DNA from: Clarkia xantiana subsp. parviflora
Taxonomy: Eukaryota; Streptophyta; Magnoliopsida; Myrtales; Onagraceae
Reading direction: 5' to 3'
Length of the DNA: 64,000 bases
Assembly (NCBI GenBank): GCA_036873135.1
Contig: JAPTYO010000050.1
Location: forward strand, 1 to 64,000
The translations under genes were made by a program, and so were the position numbers. Every line of letters begins with the position of its first letter. Positions within the stretch are counted from its first letter, which is position 1. Below the pieces are notes generated by a model, which saw nothing but the letters and a program-made list of their open reading frames with translations, made no database searches and was not told the origin of the DNA. Shown here piece after piece: positions 49,072 to 61,499 of the stretch.

Positions 49072-50448
49072 ATTATATTCCTTATCATTACTATTATAAT
49101 ATATAATATAATCATATAAATTGATACCCTAAAATAATTGGAAAAAAATAACTTGATATTATTAATATATATTTATCCAAATAATGCCTAAGGTATACAT
49201 CAATATAAGTGAATAGAAAAAAATTATTGGCTAGAATCGGTGATTTAAAAGAGAATTTAGTAAATTTGGAATAGAACTACGTATGCAGTTAATAAATAGT
49301 AAGATAACTTTTGCACAGTCATGAAAATATAAACATATATACATTAAATAAATGGGTAAAGAAGAGTCTTTATCTCTCTTACTTTTTGGTACGGTTATTG
49401 AAAAATAATCTTAAGAAAAGGGAAAAGAAGATTATGTCACTCTCTCCTGCTTATCTTCTTCATCTTCCTCATCAACCACGAGAAGAACATCAATGGCGGA
49501 AGAACAAAAATAACAACATTTTTATTTTTTTCATTGCAGTTCATAATCTGACCATAAGGACAAGCAAGTAATCTCTTACATTATCACATATTTTCAGAGG
49601 GGGCAAACTTAAGCAAGTCAATTTTTATCAAAAACTTATAAGTATCTATTTGAGCATCCATGGAGTTCAGGAGGGGCAATTGCCCCTTCTGGACCTTATA
49701 TAGCTCCGTCCCTGTCTGAAGCTCCGTCAAACTGGACCGACTACAGACCCAAAACGGAACGTATAGTAAACGGCAAGTTCAAACGTCACTTAAAACTTCC
49801 CATCCGGTCTGGATAGATCTTCGAACCGTGGTCTAATTCACTTAAGTGATGTGATATGATGTGACAAGAACCACTAAACCGCATTTTTTCACTTTTTTGG
49901 TTATTTACAAGTTTGCCATTAAATACAGGCCTCTAATTGGTGGAAATTAGGCCGGTTGAAGCAGTGGCCGTTCCATAGTTTAGTCCAAAAAAAACAGGAA
50001 AAAAAATATCCAGAAGGCCTAATTGCCATTTAGCTCCAATACTTTAAAACTTTGCACAATTGCTCATTTACTTTTTATTTACAGGTTAATTAGCAACTTG
50101 TTTGTTCAACTTTGAGAAATTGGTGCAATTTGGCATTGCTAATTGATATTTTTCTTCTTCTTTGTTTTTAAAAGTTTAGGTTAATTTATTAAGGTGGGCT
50201 TAAATATAGCATAAGAAAAACTTTAGTTATTGTCTAGATTTGTTATTTGTGCACAACCAGAGTTTTGATAAATTTACAATTTACTAACTGAATTATAATG
50301 CCAAGTAATGGGCACATGCATATATATCTCCAACATCATTTAACGGAAAATTAAACGGATTTATTCACACAAGAAAAATTTCAATTAATACCATTAAAAT
50401 TGAGTACGTAGGTGTATATTTTATTTATTTATTATATTAGTTAGTTAG
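49072..50448. other. AT-rich spacer with repeat fragments
   Basis: 49072-49640 has no recognised gene. 49665-49720 (GAGGGGCAATTGCCCCTTCTGG) contains a perfect short palindrome and looks like a transposon edge. 49949-49988 is the inverted-repeat copy described above. 49990-50448 is AT-rich with nothing seen. Confidence 0.4.
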
Positions 50449-51171
50449 TGTTGGGTTATGATTGATTAAACTCGTCATTAAGTACAAGGTCGAGTACGTT
50501 CAAAGGGTAGGGAAAGAAGAGTCGTCGACATTTCTGACTCGTCTTGACGAGATAGGGATGAAAGGTCGACGACAACTTATGAAAAAGTCGACTTCCAAAG
50601 TACGACTGCCCGCCACTAGGAGAAACCTTCCTTCGAAGGTAAAAGACAGGTGGCGACCTGCTTATCATTATCATCAGAAGAAACCTTCCTTCGAAGGTAA
50701 AGACAGGTGGCGACCTGCTTGTCACTATCATCAGAGGAAACCTTCCTCCGGACTTCCTCCGGAAGTAAACACAGGTGGCGACCTGCTTCAATCGTCATCA
50801 GAGGAAACCTTCCTCTAGAAGTAAAGACAGGTGGTGACCTGCTTGTCACCTGCTTGACCGACTCTGAAGAGAAACCCCCCAAGGAGGGTAACCGCCATAT
50901 AAAGTCGGTAACTTATCCCTATAAATAAGGATTATTTCTATTTACTTCATTACGTTCAGTCAGTTCTAAATACGTTCTTATATTATTACTCTCAAATCCA
51001 TTACTGACTTAAGTTTCGGAGTGGAATCAGGGGCCATCCCCACCCCTTTTTCAGGTTCTCGCCCCACATAACCTCTTAGAGGAAAACTTAGCGTTCGAGA
51101 GAGCTAAGTCCGAGGCAATACCTGGAAGTCCATTCCCCGAAGTTCAAGGCCACGTCATTTTGATCCCAACA
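50449..51171 (+). repeat. Gypsy 5' LTR (723 bp) with internal subrepeats
   Basis: Begins TGTTGGG and ends CCCAACA, a perfect 7-bp terminal inverted repeat, directly followed by TTTGACGTCGTCTGTGGG as PBS. U3 holds about four tandem units of 57-66 bp at 50622-50860 (GAAACCTTCCTYCG ... ACAGGTGGCGACCTGCTT ... ATCATCAGA). A TATA box (CTATAAATAAGG) lies at 50919-50930. Confidence 0.85.
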
Positions 51172-51230
51172 TTTGACGTCGTCTGTGGGAACTCCGATAA
51201 AAAAGTCGTGACCTCTAGAGAAGCAACAAG

Positions 51231-52087
51231 ATGTCCAACCTCCCGGTGGAAGGAAATAATCCCCCAGCGGATCCTACCACCTCGAAGCCAATCACCAGAG
51301 AATATCCGTCCATTCCACAAGCTAATGGCGGAGGTAATGATGGAAATCTCAGTCATTCCAAGTCATTACCAAATCCAGAAGAAGTAAGGACAGTCCCCCG
51401 GCTGTCCCCCAAGAAGTATTGGCGGCCTTCATAACCTTTTGGAATCAAGCCCAGGCGGGCACCATCCCCGAAAAGGAACCCGCTCAAGAAACTTTCCAAA
51501 GGGAGGAGGTGGCGTCCAGCGTAAAAATCCAGGAGAAAGAAACCCTGGAGAAAGAAATTCCTAAGACTCCTGAAGGAGAAATGGCGAGCAAAGAACCTGT
51601 CCTATTCACTATGGGACAGGTGGAAGAGTTGTTAGAGAAAAAGAGAAGGGGGACGAACGATCTGCTGATTGTTCGCGATCATACCTCCCATCCTTTCTCT
51701 AAAAGGTTGTTCAAAACCCGAGTTCCTCCGCAAGTCTTTGCTAGGAACATCGACGACTACACAGGCGAAGGAGATCCTGTTTGCCACATCAACGCCCATA
51801 ACTCTTCCCTCCTAGGAAGAGGGGCAACTCCGGATCACTATGTAGCCCTCTTCCCAACTACGTTGAAAGAAGAGGCGTCCACTTGGTTTTATGGCCTCCC
51901 CGACAACTCGATCAATTCATGGGAGGAACTGAAGGCTAAGTTCATCGAAGGCCATATAGGCCAAAGACAGCGTTCCACCTCTTCGTTTCTCTATTCTCAT
52001 TCCACCATATTCCAGAAATTATCACTTACAAAGACGGCGTACAGGCTTCTTAATGAGTCGGACGCATTTTGGGTCATTGGTATTTAA
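51231..52087 (+). pseudogene. Gypsy gag fragment
   Basis: Two frames joined by a break: MSNLPVEGNNPPADPTTSKP (from 51231) and the frame from 51419. The second contains MGQVEELLEKKRRG, then the gag core PFSKRLFKTRVPPQVF, YTGEGDPVCHINAH, ALFPTTLKEEASTWFYGLP, SINSWEELKAKFIEGHIGQR (to about 51970), recognisable as the retrotransposon gag domain of gypsy elements. After SSFLYSHSTIF the similarity ends. No zinc knuckle, protease or polymerase remains. Confidence 0.8.
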
Positions 52088-52142
52088 TGGAATCTACAGG
52101 GCCGTTATCGCGTGATGAAGCTCGTACGACGGTTGTAGCCAA

Positions 52143-52810
52143 TGTTGAGGCCCATGCAATATTGCAAGGAGCTGAATTGAAATCGCTATCCATCATCATC
52201 ATCAATTTATTATTGAGTCGTGCATGGAATCACCTGATGTATATACACCTGATTGGACCTCACTAAGGCTTAAACACGGTCACCCCGTCGACCTCGAGGT
52301 AAGTCCACTTGGTCCCTAGAAACATACACGACTTGTCCGGTTGCACAGCAACCGGACGGGTCCGGACGCGACGTTTCCGGACCCGTCCGGTGTCCTACAG
52401 GGTCGACGCTCTCGTTGCAACCCCTCTACCCCCATACACTACTGTCCGGGACACCCACGTATATTTAATTTCTCCTTATCTCTGTGCGAGCCCCACCCAA
52501 AACTGTGGACCCCTCCGGTGCCTGGATCCAAAACTCTATAAATAGGGGCCTAGGTCCTTCATTTCCAACTTGATCTCGGATGGAGACACCGGAGCTCTGA
52601 CTTCTCTCTACTTTATCTCTCTAAAAATATATCCTTACTTTGGCATCGGAGAGGGTTCGCCAGATACACACTCCCCCCCCCCCTCTCTGGCACTACCCTT
52701 TGTGCAGGTCCGCCAGGCATGGAGTTGGGTCGACCATAACCCGAAGATCAGAGCAACGTGACTCGACGTAAGGCTGCCAAGATCGGACCCCGAATGAGCA
52801 AGTTCCAACA
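52143..52810 (+). repeat. Second gypsy-type LTR (668 bp) with PBS
   Basis: Begins TGTTGAGGCCC and ends AGTTCCAACA, followed by TTGGCGCCGTCTGCGTGA (52811 on), a standard Tat-type primer site. It contains a TATA box (CTCTATAAATAGGGG) at 52536-52550, the core GGCATCGGAGAGGGTTCGCC at 52642-52661, and a C-run at 52672-52683. GCCAA (52138-52142) is the candidate left target duplication. Its left edge falls in the truncated gypsy element, so it may have inserted there. Confidence 0.75.
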
Positions 52811-54032
52811 TTGGCGCCGTCTGCGTGATTCGAACAAGAAGCTGTTAAGAAGATACCCAAATGCCTGCCACGACTTCCATGCACGAAGGGTTCAGTACAG
52901 GAGGGGAGCAAAGACCCCAAGTGGGTATATAGGTAACGAATCTCCTCCCGAGGATTCGAGACCACCACGTTGTCCAGGTATCAAAGTGCCAAAGGTAGTA
53001 AGGCCGGCAGTGAAACCGCCTATACCAGCCCCTCAGGAGGCGCCGCCAACGCCGCCTCCTGAATACCTCTGGTCCAAGAGCTGAAGCAGGAACCACCAGT
53101 TCCTAGTGCTCAGTAGGTACCTTCGACGTCGGTACCGCAATAAGAATCGGTTCACCCGTCTACGCCGTCGACACGACGCCATCCGAGTAAGAGCATTGAG
53201 ACTAGTGCTACTTCGTATTCAAGGAGGACCTACCATAGGAACCTCCCTCAACATTTTTCTTATGCCAAGCCACCACAAGATCAACCATTCGGGATGCTTG
53301 CAACACAGCCCCATCAAAGGATATGCCAATGTTCAATAGGCATACATACGCCACATCAGGACAACCGATGTCCTCCCATGTTGAACATCCAGTAATAGAA
53401 GGATTCATGAAAGTCATAGATGGATTGATAGCATGCTATGAAGCAACGAGACCCAAAAGATACGGACCACCACCAGTGGCTCTGACAGACCAAGCCCCAC
53501 CAAGGGACAATCCAAGGAGACCTCAAAGTGAGGGACACCGTCCCGACAACACGACAAGGCAACCGCCTACTCAGGAGACAGCGCGACATGTTCCAACCCT
53601 TCGCGCAAGACAACCCTCGATACACCCCCCAGGGACAGGGGGCAGTCTGAAAGACAAAGCTTTGAGAGTGGAACTCATGGAGTCCCACACTAGTTTACTA
53701 CATCACAACTACAATGGGGAGACTAGTGAACAAGCGCAGTAGGGTGAGATCACACATAGCGTGTATGGAGGATACACATCCACATAGTTCACATTGGCAA
53801 GGAGGCGACCTTATATTACTCAAGAGGAAGGAATACACACAGTCTAATGGAGGAGGACACTTGCATTACCAAGGAGGCAGGGGGTATAAACACCCCCACA
53901 CCCATATCATTCCCATATCCTCTTATTTTATTTAACTGCATAAGAATTCAACTCCCTGAATGGGGTAGATACTTGATACTTGATACTATCTTGTTTTCCA
54001 AGAATGACCCTATCGGATGTCTTCAGGCTCCG

Positions 54033-54034
<2 letters not shown>

Positions 54035-54098
<64 letters not shown>
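54035..54098. repeat. (TA)n microsatellite, about 32 units
   Basis: Uninterrupted alternating TA from TAATATATATA to ATATATACAGG. Likely polymorphic and a possible cruciform site. The adjacent minus-strand Tyr/Ile-rich open stretch is an artefact. Confidence 0.95.
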
Positions 54099-54100
<2 letters not shown>

Positions 54101-56807
54101 GTTGACTACTAGAAGAGTCCACCGAACGCCGCCGCCGACCAAGAGAGTCGTCGCCAAAGCTACAAGTCACTGACGAACACAAGCGTCGTCACTGATCAAA
54201 ACACCGTCGCGGCGAACTATCTTGTCCGAACATGTTTGATCGGCACTAGCGTTTGCTTAAGCTCCTCAAAGGAATGCATGATGAATAGATTGAGCATTTT
54301 CAAAGGGTACATATAAGGCCAAGACTCCGGGAAAGAATCACTAACAGGGAAGGCTCACTTCCAAAAATGAGTTGAGCGCTCTCAACATCTTGTAGAAGAA
54401 TTACCATAAAGTTCATAAAGGACTACCCCCTCACTACAACCTTCCACTAAGTATCCTAGTGCCAAGACCGTCGGAGGACGCCATCTGGCGTCAATATGCA
54501 ATGGGGCACCACCCAAGTCACAACATGCCTTCCCCGCAAAAACAAAGAGATTACCTGTTAGCACAAGAAGGGAAATCTGCGAGCACATCCCTCCGAAAAA
54601 TTGGGGAAACCATATCACATAGGCGATGCCCACCTTCAAAGGCAAACGCCTCCAGTGAATTTCGCAAAATAGCTAGGAGATGTGACTACACCTAGTAAGC
54701 CCATCTTAGGTAATGAAATACACTTCCATTAAGAACTCTTCAAAGACCCCAAGCCTAGCAAGGGAAGAAGGCCGATGCCATCATCCAGCTCTCAAAAAGG
54801 GATATGGAAAACATAGTGTTTCCACACAGCGATGTATTGGTCATAACACAGGGGAATTACTAGCTTTGACACGAAGAGAAGTAAAGTGCATGATGGGAGT
54901 TCAACAGACATCCCCCATGCCCAGCTATTGATGATACTAGGAAAGACTCTGGCGTACTGAATACCAGGGGACCCCTTACGGTAAGATTGGCTGGAACGCC
55001 AACGTACCCATAAGGGACACAGTGCAACTAACGAGGCGGGACAAAGGATGGAAGACGTATCCTTATGAGTATCCTTGCTTTTATCCTTTCACAAATGGAC
55101 TCCCTATGAGGGGGCGCCATCTAATAAAGGACCACGTCCTCATTTTCGAATTATGATCCTAAGTCGGAGATCTTAGGACTCCGTGTTATATTTACAATGA
55201 TTGATATGTTTTATCAAGATAGGTAAGTGAAGGTTTGAGATCGCACCTCCGCGTTAGGCGCATACCTCCACCAAGATCACTGTACTTGGATGGTTACGAA
55301 CATTCCCCCGCCACCTCACAAGAAAGGCGATCATGGATAGAAGTCTTAACAGAATAGATGCCGGTAGAAAATCCTGCCACTGACGTCAGGCACCAGGCAT
55401 TGAGTAAATGGCTGCCATTACAAAGGAGGAAGGCTCCAACACCACTTGTCATTGTGTGCATACACAACATGAGTGCAACCCTCGAGAAAGTCGAACGACA
55501 AGACGTGGCTAATACGGAAACGACACCCTGTTCATAACAAGAGGGAGATCGTAGTTACAACGGCAAACCTCCAGAGCCTTGGAGAATTCTCTCAGGAAAA
55601 ATCGAGACATATTGATCCCGATAAGCGCCACTGGCCAAAGAGGAAAAAAGAGGGAAAGCAAGTTACAATCCCTCCTCAAGAGCGAACACCGCTCCTTGGT
55701 TCATACGTGGAAAGGCAACCACATCGTGCCAACTCTCATATCAAATGGGGAAGGCAGCGACACATAAAAATCAACATTCTACTCGCATAGTAGAAAAGTA
55801 TATATGGGACCTGACACCAATCAAGAGGTCTTCAGTAATACTACGCCAAACTGACTCCTGCAAGTAGTCAATAGAAGTAACGGGTTCCGATGATGAAATG
55901 GGAGAAGTCTCCATTAGACACCCCCTAACCCCATCAAGGGAACACCCATAAAAGGATTTGCTCAGAAACGTGATCATGACCAGTACAAGCAAAAGGTGCC
56001 GCAAGAGACACCTATCATTCTCAAGCAAGCAAGCACAATCAAGCAAACTATGAATAGGGAGCCCAAAGCAAGAGGGGCACCGAAAAAGGAAAGCCGAAGT
56101 GGATTATCATCCACAAGGCACGAAAGCACAATGTGACTACCGAGCAATTATGGGGGCGCCACATGAACACATGCTCGGCACTCCACCAAGAAGATAGATA
56201 AAGACGTTGGGTGTACGACACTGTTTGGCCACATAAGCCCATGACACTACGCCTTCCAATAAGGAAGGCACAAATAGGGAAAAACAGCGGGAACCCTCTG
56301 TACGGTCCGCCCAAGGTTGGCGACAACAAGAATCTCTCTTGACAGGGCGACCTTCACACTGGGAATATATCCAGGTAACAAGCACTTTTCCACGGGAAAA
56401 CCCAGGTAAGGGATAACACCCCTATGAGAAAAGAAATACGAATAGAGCAGACTTCGCGAACCAAGGATCCAGTTCACATAGTCTGATCTCGTCGAAATGA
56501 ATCTAATGAGAACGGAATGAACTAATCGAACCCAGTACAATGATCGAATAGTTCAGACCAGTCGCATTGATAAACTAGTCCAAATGAACAACATAGTAGG
56601 CAAGATAGTCTTACACAAAGAGGCATAATCACGTATCATGTTTTAGCTAACATCTTGATTCAATGTCAAAGAATTTGTAAAAGACTTGCAGGTTAATACA
56701 CGTCCTACTTCGGTAACAACACCAAGTATGGGCACAGCTATATGGATAGGCAAGTCATACAACGACCTCTGACCTATACCAAGTATCTAATGGTCGGACG
56801 TGACCTA

Positions 56808-57190
56808 TTAGCGCAACTCATACCCTACTATGGAAAAACACCAAGTAGTGGCAAACTTAAGAAGATGATCAAGTCCATCAAGTGACCTCTGATATATGAA
56901 GGCTATATAAAGGGAAGACAAGGTCATATATCTTATACACTCTACTATGGAAAAACACCAAGTAGTGGCAACCTTAAGAAGATGATCAAGTCCATCAAGT
57001 GACCTCTGATATATGATGGCTATATAAAGGGAAGACAAGGTCATATCTCTTATACACTCTACTATGGAAAATCACCAAGTAATGGCAACCTTATGAAGAA
57101 GAGCAAGTCCATCAAGGGACCTCTGATTTATGAAGACTATATAAAGGGAAGACAATGTCATATCTCTTATACACTCTACTATGGAAAAAT
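56808..57190 (+). repeat. Tandem array, about 120-bp unit, 3+ copies
   Basis: CTACTATGGAAAAACACCAA occurs at about 56824, 56943, 57060 and 57177, followed each time by GTAGTGGCAA..AAGAAGATGATCAAGTCCATCAA, a GACCTCTGATATATGA block and GGCTATATAAAGGGAAGACA. The first copies are over 90 percent alike by eye; the last is cut short. Confidence 0.88.
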
Positions 57191-57239
57191 ACCAAGTAGT
57201 GATATCTATACAACAGCGGGAGCGTCCATCAAGGTTATA

Positions 57240-57480
57240 TACAATCTCCAAGCTGTTCTGGGCTGATCACCCAGCAGTGTTATTCAAGCATCATGGTTGG
57301 AAATATTACCAATTCCATGATAGTTGTGCCTAAGGGGACTACTCAAGGCGTCGTAGTTGGAACCAACACCAATTTTGCGATCGTCGTACCTTAGGGTACT
57401 GATTCAAAGTGGCGTGACTGGCAGAGACCATTATCACGACCACAATACCTTAGCGCTAAGGTCAAAATGATATGATAGCA
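57240..57480 (+). repeat. Degenerate tandem repeats, about 72-bp unit
   Basis: Three weakly similar units with the words CAAG(C/G)..CGT..TGG...ACCA(A/T)T...CGAT(A/C)(G/T)T(C/T)GT.CCTTAG. Similarity is low and borders are approximate. Confidence 0.45.
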
Positions 57481-57724
57481 ACAGGTACCTGGAAAGTGAA
57501 AACCAGGTATCATCTCAGATACACCAGCGGCACAGCCACTTATGTGATGTGATTTGCCTCCAGTCTTCAGGAGCTAACTCTGAAGAGATATTTTGAATAT
57601 CACACGTCCAGTCCCGTTGAGCGGCAGTGACACTACCACTGATAGTTATGTTTCCGCGACCGCTGGCTATACTGATGAAGAGGCAACCCTTATGATAACA
57701 AGGCGACGCCTACACGCCCCAAAA

Positions 57725-58475
57725 TGCTGAATATAATGTGAGTCGCGTCTTGCCACAACGTAAGCTTGAAGACATCAAGTAACGGATACACCACCTCGGC
57801 GGAGTCGATACCGTCACGACCCTGCTTCGGACAAGCCAAGTAGTGGTCATACAATGAAAAAACGCATCAGATTCTCGCAAGTAGCGTCTTGCACCAAGGC
57901 CACATCTTGGACTACCAAGGGCGGAAAAATGCATTTGCAAGTAGCACCTTGCCACAACGCTACTCCAAGGCATCGGGTATGCGGAATAAAACGTACCAAA
58001 TCAAGCAAGTAACGTCTTGCCACAACGCCTTGTCTTAGGACGTCAAGAGGCGGAAAACGCACTAACATTTGTAGTAACATGTTAGGATAGCAAGTAGCGT
58101 CTTGCCACAACGCTATCTCAAGGCATTGAGAAAGCGTCTTAAAACGTACCAAACCGAGCAAGTAACGTCTTGCCTCAACGCTATCTTGAATCATCAAGTA
58201 AAGCGGTAAAGTGCAATCGCGAGTTGCGTCCCGCCACAACGCTATCTCAAGGCATTGAGTAGGCGGCTTAAAACATACCAAATTATGCAAGTAACGTCTT
58301 GCCATAACACTACCATGAGGCATCGGGCAAGTGGATAAAACACAACAAATAAATCAAGTAGCGTCTTGCTAAGAACGCTATCTCGAGGCATCGGATACGC
58401 GGTCACAAAACGTGTCAACACAGTGCAAGTAGCGTCTTGCAAACAAGGCTATGTCGAGGCATCGACAAGCAAGTG
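57725..58475 (+). repeat. Tandem array, about 68-bp unit, 9-10 copies
   Basis: The word CAAGTAGCGTCTTGCCACAA (variants AACG, CACC) recurs at about 57731, 57877, 57937, 58004, 58090, 58158, 58219, 58288, 58355 and 58425. CGCTATCTCAAGGCATCG and a GCGGNTAAAACGTACCAAAT block follow. Units vary from 60 to 86 bp, so the array is old. Minus-strand open stretches of Leu/Val-rich repeats here are shadows. Confidence 0.85.
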
Positions 58476-58975
58476 GTCTTCGTCAAATATAGATAACATC
58501 TCAAAACAACGCCATACCTTGGTAGCAACCAAGAGGGGCATGTGTGAGCTTGATATTATAGGTACCATTGGTAATGAATGTGATGAACGTCAAGTCCGGC
58601 ACTACACCGGCACGACAAGATGGATAACATCCTAAGAATAAGGAAGCATATCATATTCGTGATACATGCGTGTTACAATGCTAAGGCCGTCAGGTAATAA
58701 CCACGACATTAACAACCTCAAGAACAAGAGGATACAACAGGAAGTGTAAACATACACAACCTAGCAGACGTGGTGGCATCCATAATAACAATGGTATGAT
58801 ATCCTACTCATGCTTATATAACCATACATTTTCATATGTCTTGAACAGGTATGATACGAAAGATAGACGAATGGCATACATGCCTAAGTCCTAAAAGCAA
58901 GTGTTTCCACACCAAGATGCATGATAATCATAGAAAGGATGATATCTACAAAGTGTGATAAAGGAAGTTAGTCCA

Positions 58976-60415
58976 TTAATCAAAAGCGGCAGCATCGTCG
59001 CCGCCATCATTAAACAAATGAGTAGTATCCACAGCCCTACTTAAGAAAGTCGAAGAAGGAGCACGTCTCCCCTCAATTGGAGGGGTGGAATCCTCACCAA
59101 AGAGCGTTACTATGTGTGCGGATACAAATTCGACAAAGTCGCCAGCTTCATTGAAACCAAGTAAATGGTTGATATCATATATCTTCGCAGAAAGATCTCC
59201 ACCATATGTCTCAATGATCACCTGACACTTCACCTTGGCATCCACTTCGAATCTCGAGAGATGCCTTATACTGAGCGATACTGTAAATAGCCCCCTCGTC
59301 AATATTCTTCACAAGTACCTACGCCAAGTGCTAATATACAGCCATGGCTTCATATTCATTCACTCTCCAAGGTCGGCTGACCTCGGCTCCAAGGGATGCA
59401 ATGCAACCCTAATAGACAAGTTCGAAGGAGTCAAAATTACAAGCCTTCTCCTTCAAAACGCACGTCGACTCTCTTAGTTGCTTCTGCTCAGTCCTATAGA
59501 CATCAACCTCCTCGGTCAGCTCGACTTTAAAGAAGCCGAGGGTGATCGCATCAACGACAGCCTGAAAATGATAGGCACATGCTAGACAGTGAAAGTCTAA
59601 CAATGAAAAGATAGGATAGAAGTATACTCACGGGGGCATACCGAGACAAGGCCCCGTTAACAAACGGAAGACCGGGCGAAACAGATTCAGGAAACGCCCT
59701 ACGATCGCGGTAGAAAACAATAGCATTCATCATACAAACACCGATCTCAGGGGTCTCCAAAGAGGTACCCATCTCAGGGATCTCCAAAGAGGCACCCAGG
59801 CAGATCTGACAAGGGAACCATAGAGAGGTCGTACCAAATCCTCTAGAATAATATGAGGTACCGGATGAGGACTGCGTATCAACAAATAAGCAGTATACAA
59901 CATAAAGGTAGATAGAGTATGAAGAAGAATGCACAACTTCAAAACGTGCCTTAGGGCCAAGCTCGAAAAAGATGGAGATACCATCACCATAAGAAGCAAT
60001 CTCTTGTAGTAAGAGCACAAGCCTTACTCCGGCTAGCAACAACGTCAGTATCAGTGATCACGGCGTCAGTAGCCGCAGTGTCAACGCCAGCAGCTACAGT
60101 GTCAACGCCAGCAGCTGCAGTGTCAGCTTCATTGGCTGCAACATCAAAGACGTCACTGCCAGCACCAGCAGCCCAAGATGCAGCATTAGGAAATACAGAA
60201 TCAAGATCCCTTTTCCCCCTGCCACAAGGAGGAATGGGCACTGAACCATCATGATCGGTCACTTTTCTCTTTTGGCTAAAGGAACTTTGAGAACCCCCAT
60301 CCACAGTGACAGGGCTCTTGGCAAACAAAGAGCTAGTTACCTTGGCAATACCGCCAACATACCCCGGAAAAGCAAGGAAGTCAATAAAAGAACAACCATA
60401 GCATGAAGCATACAA
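58976..60415 (-). pseudogene. Degraded accessory ORF of a gypsy-type element
   Basis: Three minus-strand frames follow each other: an Ala/Asp-rich low-complexity segment with a basic KRKVTDHDGS stretch (60415-59984), a middle segment (60042-59551), and a C-terminal segment ETYGGDLSAKIYDINHLLGF with NEAGDFVEFV and PPIEG (59302-58976). The order and the C-terminal block resemble large accessory proteins often annotated as putative gypsy-type transposon proteins in plants; I am not certain of the family. Stops and frame changes separate the pieces. It may belong with the minus-strand LTR at 61.5 kb. Confidence 0.4.
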
Positions 60416-61490
60416 CTATGGCAACAATAAGGTGTTCGTACACGCCTTCAGCTTGAGACACCCTGAAGCCTTAGATGCCTTCTCATCAACAATAGAAGGC
60501 GTTACCTCACCCCTCCCAGTGTAACCTTGGAAGGGACGACCCGCCTATAGCTATGGCATTCCACAAGCAAACAAAAGAAGGGTCTACTACAACACCAGCC
60601 CGGCAAAGATCCAACTCAGCATAACACTTCGGGGCGCAAAACCCCGAGTTTGATGTGCAGCACATACGACCTTGATAGTCATCGTATCAGATAATGACAA
60701 CTCTAATGAAATCAATCAATAAGGAGAACAACTCGATACTCCAGATCCCAAGCATACTCACCAACCCACCCAGGTAAAGCAGGGCATCGAACACTGATGA
60801 AGACACAACAAGCCGACTTAGTGTCGGATAGCACTAAAAGAAGGGCCAAGGGAAGATATCTCCTAGTATTGACAAATCACCAGTAGATCTGGGCAGTATG
60901 GAAAGCACAAGATGATACGCGCTCAAACGATGAACAACATCACCTTGGGGGCACAATAATACCTCCGACCTTACACTTAGTATAACACTGGAGGAGGTGA
61001 ACAACAATGTCTACTTCACTCAAGATCTCCATAGCAACATCAGACGTATACTCCCTTAAGTGATACTTAAGTCAGGGCCACGTCATGATGTCGTGGTACA
61101 ATCCCCCCTAATATACGTCCGACCTCTACGTTCGGTCTCACTTACCGACCTCGAGTCTTCAAACTACAGAAGTAAACCCCCCCCCCCCTGACGACATCAA
61201 AATAGATAGAGATCCTGTATGCGACTCATGATCAGATAATGCCTCAAATCCCGACGAAGGATTGAGCACAGTATTAACCATGGTGATCTACCTCAGACAC
61301 CAACCATGAATCTTCTACTAAAACACCCTTCCTAGAGGAAGACCTAGCTGAAACCACGAAATAAGAAGAGTCCTCGTGAGACTCAGGATCAAATGAAGGT
61401 ACATGTCTAAATGAGTTATTACGCTCAGCTGAAGTAATGGGTAGTAACCCAGACACCGACACAGTCTCGTGAGAGCATTCCTAATCCTCG
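60416..61490. other. Element interior, no recognised gene
   Basis: Short open stretches only, including a 62-codon minus-strand one at 61274-61462. A C-run lies at 61178-61188. The composition is like the flanking LTR-element DNA. No domain seen. Confidence 0.4.
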
Positions 61491-61499
61491 TCAAGACTG

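Larger units (their letters stand above)
45203..49988. mobile_element. Repeat block bounded by an inverted repeat (possible composite element)
   Basis: GGACTAAACTATGGAGCGG...GCTGCTTCATACGGCC at 45205-45242 is the reverse complement, with few changes, of GGCCGGTTGAAGCAG...CCATAGTTTAGTCC at 49951-49986; A-runs lie outside both. Between them lie the foldback element and the 230-bp array. Either these are terminal repeats of a 4.8-kb non-autonomous DNA element or two independent copies of a small repeat. No target-site duplication was found and no protein is encoded. Confidence 0.4.
50449..52087 (+). mobile_element. Ty3/gypsy (Tat-like) element, 5' part only
   Basis: A complete 5' LTR, PBS and start of gag, cut off inside or just after the gag domain at about 52000. 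No protease or pol follows; a different LTR begins at 52143. The gag family and the GTCGTCTGTGGGAA-type primer site point to the Tat/Ogre side of gypsy. GTTAG (50444-50448) would be the left target duplication; no partner is visible. Confidence 0.75.
52811..58960 (+). mobile_element. Large pol-less LTR-element interior (LARD-like)
   Basis: Follows the PBS at 52811. No gag, protease, RT, RNase H or integrase motif was recognised in any frame. The first 300 bp encode a basic, Pro-rich stretch (52758-53084, ending APQEAPPTPPPEYLW) and 53323-53742 another Pro/Arg-rich stretch; neither matches a family I know. 53750-56800 is unstructured with a TA microsatellite. 56800-58480 is tandem-repetitive. 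In Tat elements, tandem repeats between coding region and 3' LTR are well known, which fits. The 3' LTR is not recognised within the window. Confidence 0.5.

Noticed and set aside
49311..49571. 86-codon plus-strand open frame
   Set aside because: AT-rich low-complexity translation without homology or splice context.
54713..56540. Several 70-100-codon open frames on both strands
   Set aside because: Mutually overlapping, no recognisable domain, inside the pol-less LTR-element interior.
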